Below are positions 8,743 to 18,100 of a DNA stretch of 64,000 bases, in pieces. Within the stretch, counting starts at the first letter, position 1, and every line of letters begins with the position of its first letter. Under the pieces are notes generated by a model that saw nothing but the letters and a program-made list of their open reading frames with translations, was not told where the DNA came from and searched no databases. This stretch comes from an uncultured Muribaculaceae bacterium (GTDB lineage Bacteria; Bacteroidota; Bacteroidia; Bacteroidales; Muribaculaceae): assembly GCA_910579995.1 (NCBI GenBank), contig CAJTWH010000010.1:1-64000 (forward strand), written 5' to 3'. The translations under genes were made by a program, and so were the position numbers.

Positions 8743-9918
8743 ATGACTAATAAACAATATCTGTTAGATTGTGCCAAGACCTACAGAGAGGACCTGATTA
8801 ATAACATCATGCCTTTCTGGTTGAAGAATGGTCTGGATACTGTCAATGGAGGTGTCTACACTTGTGTGGATCGAGATGGCAGTATTATCGACACAACTAA
8901 ATCCGTATGGTTTCAAGGTCGTTTCGGGTTCATCGCGGCATTTGCTTACAACAACATAGAGAATAACCCGGAATGGCTCGCTGCTTCCAAGAGCTGCATT
9001 GACTTCATTGAAAAACATTGTTTCGATTCTGACGGACGAATGTTCTTTAAAGTAACAGCCGAAGGTGCTCCCCTGCGTAAACGCAGATACGTGTTTTCGG
9101 AATGCTTTGCAGCTATCGCCATGTCGGAGTATTCCATTGCAGCCAATGATGTAACTTATGCTCAAAAAGCGCTGGATCTCTTTAAGAATATACGTCGCTT
9201 TATAAGCACTCCGGGCGTGTTAGAGCCTAAGTATATGTCAACTCAGCCGGCAATTGGTCACTCCATAACAATGATTCTCATCAACACGGCATCTCGAATT
9301 CGCGAGGCTATCAAGGATCCCATTCTGGATCAGCAGATTGATGAATCTATTGAAACGTTAAAGCTCTTTATCCACCCTGAATTCAAAGCTCTTTTGGAGA
9401 CAGTTACCCCAGAAGGAAAGTTGATTGACACATGTAATGGTAGAACAATCAACCCCGGGCACTGTATAGAAACAGCTTGGTTCTTGCTCGAAGAAGCAAA
9501 GTATCGTGGCTGGGATAAAGGATTGGTAGACATGGCTACTACCATACTTGACTGGTCTTGGGAATGGGGCTGGGATAAGGAGTTTGGCGGAATCATCAAT
9601 TTCCGTGACTGCCGCAATCTGCCCTGTCAGGACTATTCTCAGGATATGAAATTCTGGTGGCCTCAGACAGAAGCAATTATCGCAACGCTCTATGCATACG
9701 AAGCAACTCAGGATTATAAATACCTTGAAATGCATAAGTTGATACATGAATGGACTTACAAACATCTTCCGGATTGGGAGTTTGGTGAATGGTTCGGCTA
9801 TCTTCACCGAGACGGCACTGTTGCTCAACCTGCAAAAGGCAACATCTTTAAAGGACCGTTCCATATTCCGAGAATGATGATTAAGAGTTGCACACTTTGC
9901 GAAGAAATATCATCTTAA
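8743..9918 (+). CDS. nanE: N-acylglucosamine 2-epimerase (ManNAc to GlcNAc)
   Basis: The 391-residue (alpha/alpha)6-barrel protein belongs to the AGE/renin-binding protein family, of normal length. Conserved family segments are visible: a WFQGRFGF segment near residue 57, NPGHCIETAWF with a catalytic-type His near residue 248, WWPQTEAI, and the C-terminal GPFHIPRMM with a second His. In Bacteroides fragilis the equivalent enzyme converts ManNAc to GlcNAc before phosphorylation. This differs from the E. coli NanK/NanE order, where E. coli NanE acts on the 6-phosphate and is unrelated. The ROK kinase at 22.6 kb would then phosphorylate GlcNAc. It lies 8 bp after the lyase gene. Confidence 0.9.
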   Translation: MTNKQYLLDCAKTYREDLINNIMPFWLKNGLDTVNGGVYTCVDRDGSIIDTTKSVWFQGRFGFIAAFAYNNIENNPEWLAASKSCIDFIEKHCFDSDGRMFFKVTAEGAPLRKRRYVFSECFAAIAMSEYSIAANDVTYAQKALDLFKNIRRFISTPGVLEPKYMSTQPAIGHSITMILINTASRIREAIKDPILDQQIDESIETLKLFIHPEFKALLETVTPEGKLIDTCNGRTINPGHCIETAWFLLEEAKYRGWDKGLVDMATTILDWSWEWGWDKEFGGIINFRDCRNLPCQDYSQDMKFWWPQTEAIIATLYAYEATQDYKYLEMHKLIHEWTYKHLPDWEFGEWFGYLHRDGTVAQPAKGNIFKGPFHIPRMMIKSCTLCEEISS

Positions 9919-9934
9919 CCCTTAATACCAATCA

Positions 9935-12925
9935 ATGTTTAAAAAACTATTCACAGTGCTATTCTGTGCGTGCATCGCTATAGTGGTGCAGGCACAGAAT
10001 ATTGTGGTTTCCGGAACGGTAACCGACGGTGAGGGTGAGCCCCTCATTGGTGCTTCAGTCGTAGAAAAAGGCTCCTCCGGTAACGGAGCTGTAACAGACC
10101 TTGACGGACACTTTTCAATAAATGTTCCGTCTAATGCAACCCTTAAATTCAGCTATATCGGGTATATTGCTCAAGAAATAGCTGTCAATGGAAAAACTAC
10201 CATAGATGTAGTGCTTACAGAAGATACCAATACGTTGGACGAAGTTGTAGTAATCGGTTATGGTACTCAAAATCGTTCGAAGATGTCTTCTTCAGTAGCT
10301 ACTATTTCGTCAAAAGATGTAGTAAAACAAACCACTCAGAATGTCGCCTCAGCTCTTCAAGGTCGCGCCGCCGGTGTGGACGTTGTGCAGCAAGGTGGTA
10401 TCGCCGGTGCTGATGTAAACATCGTTGTTCGTGGTGCTGCTTCTTTAACAGCAACAGAACCGCTTTACGTAATTGACGGTGTTTTCTCGAATAACGGTTT
10501 GACAACACTGAATCCTGCTGACATTGAGTCTATTCAAGTTCTCAAAGATGGCGCGGCAGCCGCTATCTATGGTTCTCGAGCAGCGAACGGTGTTGTATTG
10601 ATTACAACAAAAAGTGGTAGTAAAGGTAGTGTGAAAGTTGATGCTAACTTCTCATATAGCATTCAGACTCTTGCTCATACACCTCAATTCCTCAATGCTT
10701 CTCAATGGCGTGAATTCGCAAATATGGTTAGTGACAACAGCGGTCTTGCCCGAGCTCCGGAGAATGTAAATCCGACAAATCCTTCAGTTGATACTGATTG
10801 GGTTGACGCTTGGACACAAGATGCTCCTATCTATAATGCTGATATCGCAATTTCCGGAGGTAATGACTTCGGTACATACGCTTTTTCACTTGGCTATCTT
10901 AATCAAGAGGGTCTTACTAAGCAGTCTGAATACCAGAAGTATAATGCACGAACGAACTCCAATTGGAAGTTTGGTCGTTTCTTCGTATCAGAAAATGCAC
11001 AGATTGTATGGCGTAAACGTACTCCGACCTCTACTTTCAATATCGGAATGCCTACATTGCCCTTGACTGATGAATATGGCAGATATGCCTCTTGGGGACC
11101 TGATTACTATATCGAATCTGAAAATGCACGTCGTAACAACCCATTCGGTGGTCTTTATGCTACTGATCAACACACATCGTACTTCGATGTAATGGGTGGA
11201 TTCAGCGCAGGTGTTGAAATCATTAAAGGTTTGAAATTCACAACCTCATTCAGTGGTAACTATACTCAGAGCCATGGATTCACACATACACCTATCTACT
11301 ATACAATGTGGAATGAAGACGGCACACCAGACAATGACTATGGCAATCCCCGTAACTCATTGAGCGAAAGTACAGGTGTTTCTTCAAACTACACTTGGGA
11401 CAATGTGTTCAATTTTGATCGTGATTTTGGAAAGCATAGCATTTCTGCAACTCTCGGTCATAGCTGGATGCGCGAGTTCTACCGCGGTCACAGCTACAGT
11501 ACTATTGATGACGTTGGTGCATCAAATATTGTCGGCATAACAAATGTTCAGGCAAAGGTATCGTCCAATGAAAAGAATGCAGCACTCCTTTCGTTCTTTG
11601 CTCGTGTGAACTATGACTTTGACGGAAAGTATCTTCTTTCTGCAAGTATACGCCGAGATGAATCATCTAAATTCCATAAAGATTATCGTACCGGTTATTT
11701 CCCTGCTGTATCAGCTGGTTGGAATATTCATAACGAAAAATTCTTGCAAGGTACAGCAGTCTCGCTTCTTAAGCTGACAGCTTCGTATGGTGAGCTTGGT
11801 GCCAACTTCCTTTCTCCCTATAATTTTGACAACATAGCGTTCGGTCCTATTGTATATACAACCGGTGGTGTTCGCTTCACCGATGGTCGTGCAGCTTATC
11901 TCAAAACCACAAACCTTAAATGGGAGACATCTAAGACTACTGATGTCGGTTTGGAATTAGGTCTTTTCAATAATGAAGTGACATTCCATGTAAACTATTT
12001 TTACAAGAAGAATGTAGACCTTCTCGCTACAATCAATCTCAACCTTTCATCGGGTCAGATTTTCGAGATCAACTCATCTAACGAGACTCCGTACGTGAAC
12101 ACAGCTTCTGTTGAAAACAAAGGTTGGGAGTTCATGGCAAACTGGCATCGTTCATTTACTCGTGATTTCCGTCTGAATGTTACCGCCAACTTATCAACAC
12201 TCCAGAACAAGGTTCTTGCTCTTGGTGACAATGTTCAGCCTATTACAGCCGGTTCATTCTCTTCTAAATTCTCTGACGCAGCCACTATTACCCGCCCCGG
12301 TGATCCTATCGGTTCATTCTATGGATATAAAATTGATGGCTTCGATGCAGACGGTAACTTTATTTTCCATGATGAAAATAAAGATGGAATCGTAACCGCA
12401 GAAGATAAGGTTATCCTTGGCAACTCTATTCCCAAAATCAGTTATGGTATCAATATTGATGCACAGTACAAAGATTTCGATCTTTCGCTGTTCTTCAATG
12501 GCGTTGGTGGCAACAAGATATTCAATGCACGTAAATATGAATATTACTTCAACTATGCCAACAACATGGTTGTCGATGTCTTGAATTCATGGCGTCCCGA
12601 CAACACCAATACCTATGTTCCGGTAGCTAAGGTAACTAATGCCGATGGTGGTAATTCGCTTCCAAGTGAATTCTACATTGAAGATGGTTCATACTTCCGT
12701 CTCAAAAACATACAGTTAGGTTACACTCTCCCTGAGAAAATATCGCGTAAGGCATATATGAGCCGTCTGCGTTTCTATTTCTCTGTGCAGAATGTCTTCA
12801 CCTGCACCAAGTATTCCGGATTTGACCCCGAAGTAAGCTCAAATACATTGTTTGCGCGCGGTGTCGACCAAAACTCTTATCCTAATGCGAGAACTTACAC
12901 TCTCGGTTTTAATGTATCGTTCTAA
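9935..12925 (+). CDS. SusC/RagA-type TonB-dependent outer membrane transporter
   Basis: The 996-residue protein has a signal peptide (1-20, ending VQAQ). A carboxypeptidase-like regulatory domain follows (VSGTVTDGEGEPLIGASV). Next come a TonB-box-like EVVVIGYG segment, the plug (DGAAAAIYGSRAANGVVLITTK) and a 22-strand barrel ending in an aromatic residue (NVSF). It imports glycan pieces across the outer membrane with the SusD partner 12 bp downstream. Its place between sialic acid catabolic genes suggests it is the counterpart of NanO from Tannerella and B. fragilis. The substrate (free sialic acid or sialylated oligosaccharide) is inferred from context only. Confidence 0.93.
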   Translation: MFKKLFTVLFCACIAIVVQAQNIVVSGTVTDGEGEPLIGASVVEKGSSGNGAVTDLDGHFSINVPSNATLKFSYIGYIAQEIAVNGKTTIDVVLTEDTNTLDEVVVIGYGTQNRSKMSSSVATISSKDVVKQTTQNVASALQGRAAGVDVVQQGGIAGADVNIVVRGAASLTATEPLYVIDGVFSNNGLTTLNPADIESIQVLKDGAAAAIYGSRAANGVVLITTKSGSKGSVKVDANFSYSIQTLAHTPQFLNASQWREFANMVSDNSGLARAPENVNPTNPSVDTDWVDAWTQDAPIYNADIAISGGNDFGTYAFSLGYLNQEGLTKQSEYQKYNARTNSNWKFGRFFVSENAQIVWRKRTPTSTFNIGMPTLPLTDEYGRYASWGPDYYIESENARRNNPFGGLYATDQHTSYFDVMGGFSAGVEIIKGLKFTTSFSGNYTQSHGFTHTPIYYTMWNEDGTPDNDYGNPRNSLSESTGVSSNYTWDNVFNFDRDFGKHSISATLGHSWMREFYRGHSYSTIDDVGASNIVGITNVQAKVSSNEKNAALLSFFARVNYDFDGKYLLSASIRRDESSKFHKDYRTGYFPAVSAGWNIHNEKFLQGTAVSLLKLTASYGELGANFLSPYNFDNIAFGPIVYTTGGVRFTDGRAAYLKTTNLKWETSKTTDVGLELGLFNNEVTFHVNYFYKKNVDLLATINLNLSSGQIFEINSSNETPYVNTASVENKGWEFMANWHRSFTRDFRLNVTANLSTLQNKVLALGDNVQPITAGSFSSKFSDAATITRPGDPIGSFYGYKIDGFDADGNFIFHDENKDGIVTAEDKVILGNSIPKISYGINIDAQYKDFDLSLFFNGVGGNKIFNARKYEYYFNYANNMVVDVLNSWRPDNTNTYVPVAKVTNADGGNSLPSEFYIEDGSYFRLKNIQLGYTLPEKISRKAYMSRLRFYFSVQNVFTCTKYSGFDPEVSSNTLFARGVDQNSYPNARTYTLGFNVSF

Positions 12926-12937
12926 ACACTGACGACC

Positions 12938-14635
12938 ATGAAAAGAATAATAAAATACTTCGCGTTATCATGTATCGCGATTGGGGCCGTCAGCTGCAAC
13001 GATGTCTTTGACGATCTTGCAGTAAATCCCCAGCAGCCGAGTATGGACTCATACTTCACTACTCCTGAGGCTGTGAATGAGGCGGTAATGACCTGTTACG
13101 GTTATGTTCAGACCCAACGTAGCTTCGGAGCATCAGCGTCTAAGACAATGATAATCCGCTCAGATGAAGCATCATCTAATTCAGACTATGGTAAGCCGGG
13201 CATGTACGGTTCATCATTGAATTCAAGCTACTATACAATCATGCAGCCTTTTGGACTGCTGTACTCAACTGCTTCTCAGGCAACATACGTGATTGAGAAT
13301 ATTGATAAGGTTGAGTTCTTTGACCAAGAACTTAAGAAAGCTTATCTGGGAGAGGCGTACTTCTGGCGCGCTTTTGCCAACTTCTACCTGCTGACCAACT
13401 ACCGAAATGTATCTCTTATTGAGCACGCTCCGGCAGGAATGGAAGACTATGTACGTCCGGTTACAGCTCCAGAGTTAGTATGGGATGCCATAGCTTCAGA
13501 CCTTGAGCTTGCCAAGAAAAACCTTCCCAACAAAGGTTATTGGAAAGGTGAAAATCTCGGTCGTGTGACAGCCGGAGCAGCCGCTGCATTAAGAGGCAAA
13601 GCATATCTGTTCCGTTCCGGTATCGAGCCTCTTTATGGAACAGACACACGTACTTTCTACTCGGAAGCTGCTGCGGAGTTCGATCAGATTATCAAAGGTG
13701 ATTTCGGTTCATATTCATTGGTAGAATATTCTCACAACTTTGACGTTGCTCATGAGAATAACAACGAATCAGTATTGGAATTGCAATTCCTCGGAGATGT
13801 CGAGAACGCCAACTTTAATCCCGGTAGTGCTACGTCTGGTCTTGCTTTTGATACTCGTGGCATTATGCTGCCCGGTACAGGTGTCGGCTATGAAGGTGTT
13901 GTGCATGATTGGCTTTATAACGCTTTTGCCAATTCTATTGACAAAGACGGCTATACAGACATTCGCATGTTCTCAACCATGTTCTTCAATGACCTCGCAC
14001 CTGAAATCAAACTTCGTCCGGGTCAGCGACTCACCGGTCCCGGTGGATTCCATTTTGAAGACATGTATCCTAACGGAGACTTCACTTCTGCCGGCAATAC
14101 ACGTACACACGTATATAAAGCTGCGTTCTTGAAAGGTATGGACTTGTCAATGCCTATGCGTAACAATGACCCCACATCAATCACAGGTGTCGGTGCCGGC
14201 GTTAAGGAATATATCTACAACCAGCCCCGTGCACATGGTGTAAACTGGCGATATATCCGCTATGCCGATGTTCTTCTGATGTATGCAGAGGCTGTTGTCA
14301 ATGGAGGTACACAAGGCTCTATCTCTGCGGCTGATGCATTCAATCAAGTTCGTACTCGTGCTAACATGTCGACTGTTGGCGGCGTCACATTGGATCTGAT
14401 TAAGAATGAAAGAGCCCTTGAGCTTGCTCTTGAAGGACACCGCTTCTATGACTTGCTTCGTTGGGGTGATCTCAATAACCGTTTCAAAGAACTTGAGCGT
14501 ACTGACCCCAATTTCAAGAAACTTATTTCTGCAACAGACTACGAAGGCTTTACGCAGAACAAGCATGAATGGCTGCCGATTCCTATTGAAGAAATTGAAT
14601 CTAATCCTCATGCTGTGCAGAATCCCGGTTATTAA
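12938..14635 (+). CDS. SusD/RagB-family surface glycan-binding lipoprotein
   Basis: The 565-residue protein has a lipoprotein signal with Cys20 (AVSCNDVFDD). SusD features include the N-terminal TPR helices, the LALEGHRFYDLLRWGDL segment near residue 493, and the LPIPIEEIESNP...NPGY ending. It is the lid of the SusC transporter encoded just upstream and the likely functional counterpart of NanU, which binds sialic acid. Binding residues for sialic acid cannot be read from sequence. Same operon, 12 bp after susC and 18 bp before the first propeller gene. Confidence 0.93.
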   Translation: MKRIIKYFALSCIAIGAVSCNDVFDDLAVNPQQPSMDSYFTTPEAVNEAVMTCYGYVQTQRSFGASASKTMIIRSDEASSNSDYGKPGMYGSSLNSSYYTIMQPFGLLYSTASQATYVIENIDKVEFFDQELKKAYLGEAYFWRAFANFYLLTNYRNVSLIEHAPAGMEDYVRPVTAPELVWDAIASDLELAKKNLPNKGYWKGENLGRVTAGAAAALRGKAYLFRSGIEPLYGTDTRTFYSEAAAEFDQIIKGDFGSYSLVEYSHNFDVAHENNNESVLELQFLGDVENANFNPGSATSGLAFDTRGIMLPGTGVGYEGVVHDWLYNAFANSIDKDGYTDIRMFSTMFFNDLAPEIKLRPGQRLTGPGGFHFEDMYPNGDFTSAGNTRTHVYKAAFLKGMDLSMPMRNNDPTSITGVGAGVKEYIYNQPRAHGVNWRYIRYADVLLMYAEAVVNGGTQGSISAADAFNQVRTRANMSTVGGVTLDLIKNERALELALEGHRFYDLLRWGDLNNRFKELERTDPNFKKLISATDYEGFTQNKHEWLPIPIEEIESNPHAVQNPGY

Positions 14636-14653
14636 TCCATTATTCCCCAAACG

Positions 14654-16351
14654 ATGAAAAAAGCCATTTATATAGCTTTAGGCATTACAGGACTGGTTCT
14701 CTGCGGAATCCCCGCAGAGGCCAAGTCGGGGGATGTCTTGTATAACGGTATTCAATTACCGGAACAGTGGCCTCCCCGCTATGCCGAACCGGACAGCGCA
14801 GCATTAATGCCTGTACCGTATCTGGAAAACAAACCTTCAGTAATTCCTGTTAATGTTGGTCGCCAATTATTTGTGGACAACTTCCTGATTTCAGAAACAA
14901 ATCTGACTCCGGTGTACCACACCCCCGACTTCTATGTCGGCAATCCTGTTTTGGGTCCGACTGCCGAATGGGAGAATACCACGGAAGGTGCACCTTATGC
15001 AGCACCGTTCAGCGATGGCATTTGGTATGATGAGAAAGAAGGAAAATTCAAAATGTGGTATCTTGCCGGAGCAGGATCAATACACAAACAGGATAAACAA
15101 ACTTTTTATACCGGTTATGCCGAATCAACCGATGGTGAACATTGGGTTAAGCCTGAGCTTGAACTCGTAAAAGGGACTTGCTTAGTTGACACAGCCAATC
15201 GCGATGCTGCCACAATCTGGCTTGACCGTAAAGAGAAAGATCCTGCTAAGCGATATAAAATGTTCAATGTAGAACGTCGTCCTACAGATCGCCGCTGGCA
15301 ATTCATACTCAAGTACTCGCCTGATGGAATACATTGGAGTGAGGGCGTCGCTCAATCCGGAGACTTATATGACCGCTCGTCTGTATTCTATAATCCCTTC
15401 CGTGATGTGTGGTGTCTGTCAATGAGATATGGCACTAAGGTATCGTCGCGTTCGCGCAGTTACCTTGAAGCCAAAGACCCTGAGACAGCTGTTTCGATGG
15501 CTCACCGTGTGCGCAAAGGTGTGCCGGATAAGAATGTGGTTTTCTGGTTTACTCCCGATAATCAGGAACCTCGTCATCCCAAATTTCCTAATGTAAACCC
15601 CGGAATATACAACTTCGACGTAATACCTTACGAAAGTATTATGCTCGGTCAATATTCAGTGTGGCAGGGTCCGGAGAATAACATCTGTGGTGAATTAGGT
15701 ATTCAGAAACGCAATGAGATTTGTCTTGGTTATTCCCGAGACGGTTTTCACTTCTCTCGTCCGTCTCATGTTCCATTCATGGCTAATGATACCACAGACG
15801 GAGCATGGAACTGGGGTAATATGCAATCAATCGGCGGTGTACCTCTGATTGTAGGAGATTCTCTGTATTTCTATTGCAGCGGTCGACGTCTCAATGATAT
15901 AATGTGGGATAGCTATACCAGCACCGGACTTGCAAAGCTTCGTCGTGATGGTTTTGTTTCGATGAGGGCAGATCAAAAAGGTGGAAGTCTCACTACAGAA
16001 CCTATCGTTTTTGATGGTGACTATCTGTTTGTAAATGTTGCTGTACCCTCCAAAAAAGGCACATTAACTGTTGAAGTTCTTGATAAGGACGGTAATCCGA
16101 TTGAAGGATTTTCCGGCAAACAAGCCATTGCATTGAAGAAAACAGATTCTACCAAGGCTCGTGTTGAATGGAAAGAAAACAAAACTCTTGCAGCTTTGAA
16201 AGGACAGCCAGTCCGTTTGCGATTCAATCTGACAGACGGAGATTTGTATTCGTTCTGGATTTCACCATGGGAGACCGGTGAAAGCCGTGGATACACAGCA
16301 GGTGGTGGCCCCGGGCTTTCAGAGACTGGAATAGATCAACCTTCTAAGTAA
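14654..16351 (+). CDS. Secreted five-bladed beta-propeller protein, uncharacterised (paralogue 1)
   Basis: The 565-residue protein has a cleavable signal peptide (1-24, AEAK). It shares a GH32/43-like propeller architecture with the proteins at 16361 and 27367. Shared segments, in order: GRQLFVDNFLI (69-79), AAPFSDGIWYD (116-126), KMWY, WLDRKEKDP, YDRSSVFYNPFRD, YESIMLGQYSVWQGPEN, and SxDGxxW blade motifs (SPDGIHW, SRDGFHF). It ends with DLYSFWIS and GYTAGGGPG. I recognise no named family with a proven activity. Position after the SusD gene suggests it acts outside the cell or in the periplasm on sialylated glycans, for example as a sialidase-like glycosidase; that is inference. The SxDGxxW motif is not the true sialidase Asp box (SxDxGxTW). 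Confidence 0.7.
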   Translation: MKKAIYIALGITGLVLCGIPAEAKSGDVLYNGIQLPEQWPPRYAEPDSAALMPVPYLENKPSVIPVNVGRQLFVDNFLISETNLTPVYHTPDFYVGNPVLGPTAEWENTTEGAPYAAPFSDGIWYDEKEGKFKMWYLAGAGSIHKQDKQTFYTGYAESTDGEHWVKPELELVKGTCLVDTANRDAATIWLDRKEKDPAKRYKMFNVERRPTDRRWQFILKYSPDGIHWSEGVAQSGDLYDRSSVFYNPFRDVWCLSMRYGTKVSSRSRSYLEAKDPETAVSMAHRVRKGVPDKNVVFWFTPDNQEPRHPKFPNVNPGIYNFDVIPYESIMLGQYSVWQGPENNICGELGIQKRNEICLGYSRDGFHFSRPSHVPFMANDTTDGAWNWGNMQSIGGVPLIVGDSLYFYCSGRRLNDIMWDSYTSTGLAKLRRDGFVSMRADQKGGSLTTEPIVFDGDYLFVNVAVPSKKGTLTVEVLDKDGNPIEGFSGKQAIALKKTDSTKARVEWKENKTLAALKGQPVRLRFNLTDGDLYSFWISPWETGESRGYTAGGGPGLSETGIDQPSK

Positions 16352-16360
16352 GTATTGATT

Positions 16361-18079
16361 ATGTTCTCAAATATAAAATATTATGTTCTGATGGCTGTGT
16401 TTACTTTATGCGCCGCTTGTAGTGACGGTAAAGGAGACGAACCGGAACCTATTCCTCCAACTCCGGAGGAACAGGATCCTATAGTCCCTGAAGATCCAAA
16501 TGCTCTTTATAATGGGATCTCACTGCCCACTCAATGGCCGCCTCAGAGAAATTATGCGAGCGATATTCGTCGTGGCATGACTCCATTTTACCTCAATTCT
16601 AAGCCTGAAGTAATTAAGATCGAGGTAGGTCGACAATTGTTCGTAGATGACTTTCTGATCTCTTCATCAACCTTACAGCGCAAATTTCATTATCCTGAAT
16701 ACTATTCAGGTAATCCGGTACTTTCTCCTGATAAAGATTGGGAAAAACAGGGTGCCAACGGAGGATTTGCGGCGCCGTTCAGCGATGGAGTCTGGTACGA
16801 TGAAACAGACGGAAAGTTCAAAATGTGGTATATGGCAGGAGGTGGCACTTATGCCACTTCAGGAGCCGGAATTACTTGTTACGCTGAATCAAACGATGGT
16901 ATAAATTGGATAAAACCTTCACTCAATCTTATCCAAGGCACAAATATCGTTCGCCGTGGTTCTGTTCGTGACGCCTCAACCGTTTGGCTTGATAAGCAGG
17001 AAACCAATCCCTCTTATAGATTCAAAATGTTTGAGGTAGCCGGAGGTGCCGGTAAATGGCAATATCATTACCTGACATCCAGTGATGGTAAGGCTTGGAG
17101 GGATAATTCAACGCCTTCTGATAAAATTGCAGACCGTTCTACCGTGTATAAAAATCCATTCAGAAATGTATGGGTATGGTCTATGCGCCATAATGTACGC
17201 GTGAACTCCGGCGATCCATATACAGTTAGAGCTCGTGACTATATGGAGAATGCAGACCCTGTTGCAGGAAATAAAGTAGCGAAAGCTGATTTAAGTGCAT
17301 TTTGGTTTGGTCCTTGGCCTAACGAACAGAAACACCCTGTTTATAAAAATAATGACGGTTCTCCCGGCATATATAATCAGGATGCTACTCCTTATGAAAG
17401 TATCATGCTTGGACTGTTCTCTGTTTGGCAGGGACCGGAAAATGATGTATGCAATAAGGACGGTGTAATCAAGCGCAATCAAATTATGCTCGGATACAGC
17501 CGCGACGGATATTCATGGACTCGAGACGACATGAATCCGTTCTTAGCTGTGGATGATAATCTGGCTGCATGGAACAATGGAAATCTCCAGTCTGTTGTTG
17601 GTTCTCCTTTGATTGTGAACGACAAACTATACTTTTATCTCAGTGGACGCAAACTTGTAAACGGCAGTGAAGTCGTTACAACCGGGCTCGCAACTCTAAG
17701 GCGCGATGGTTTTGCATCAATGAGTGGAAGTGGTGAACTCGTTACCGAAAAACTAACGTTTAAGGGTGAATATTTCTTTGTTAACGCTTGTGTTAACGGT
17801 AACCTTAAAGTTGAAATACTCGATTCAACCGGAAAAGTTATCGAAGGTTTTTCTAAAGATGATTGCACTGCAATCTCCGGCGATAAAGTCAACACTATGG
17901 TTACGTGGAAAAATAATGTAACTCTTAAATCTCTGGAAGGCAAAGTTATTAAAGTTAAATTCTATATGACTGATGGTGACTTGTACTCCTTCTGGATTTC
18001 TGATGCCCAGACCGGCAAGAGTCGCGGTTACACCGGTGGCGGTGGACCGGGTTTTGACACCTCCGGTATGGATATTTAA
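16361..18079 (+). CDS. Surface lipoprotein with five-bladed beta-propeller, uncharacterised (paralogue 2)
   Basis: I take the ATG at 16361 over an in-frame TTG at 16355. The 572-residue protein then has a standard lipoprotein signal (LCAAC, Cys20). An acidic Pro/Glu-rich linker (about 24-46) is typical of surface-exposed Bacteroidetes lipoproteins. The propeller resembles paralogue 1 block by block: RQLFVDDFLI, AAPFSDGVWYD, KMWYMAGG, RDASTVWLD, YESIMLG, VWQGPEND, YSRDGYSW, DLYSFWIS and a GYTGGGGPG tail. A lipid anchor here against a soluble paralogue 1 suggests surface and periplasmic versions of one activity. Function is unknown. It lies 9 bp after paralogue 1. Confidence 0.72.
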   Translation: MFSNIKYYVLMAVFTLCAACSDGKGDEPEPIPPTPEEQDPIVPEDPNALYNGISLPTQWPPQRNYASDIRRGMTPFYLNSKPEVIKIEVGRQLFVDDFLISSSTLQRKFHYPEYYSGNPVLSPDKDWEKQGANGGFAAPFSDGVWYDETDGKFKMWYMAGGGTYATSGAGITCYAESNDGINWIKPSLNLIQGTNIVRRGSVRDASTVWLDKQETNPSYRFKMFEVAGGAGKWQYHYLTSSDGKAWRDNSTPSDKIADRSTVYKNPFRNVWVWSMRHNVRVNSGDPYTVRARDYMENADPVAGNKVAKADLSAFWFGPWPNEQKHPVYKNNDGSPGIYNQDATPYESIMLGLFSVWQGPENDVCNKDGVIKRNQIMLGYSRDGYSWTRDDMNPFLAVDDNLAAWNNGNLQSVVGSPLIVNDKLYFYLSGRKLVNGSEVVTTGLATLRRDGFASMSGSGELVTEKLTFKGEYFFVNACVNGNLKVEILDSTGKVIEGFSKDDCTAISGDKVNTMVTWKNNVTLKSLEGKVIKVKFYMTDGDLYSFWISDAQTGKSRGYTGGGGPGFDTSGMDI

Positions 18080-18100
18080 TCAATCTTAAAATATCTGTTC

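Noticed and set aside
14654..18079. Sialidase Asp boxes in the propeller proteins
   Set aside because: The repeated motif is SxDGxxW, as in GH32/43/130-like propellers, not SxDxGxTW of GH33, so a GH33 call is not supported.
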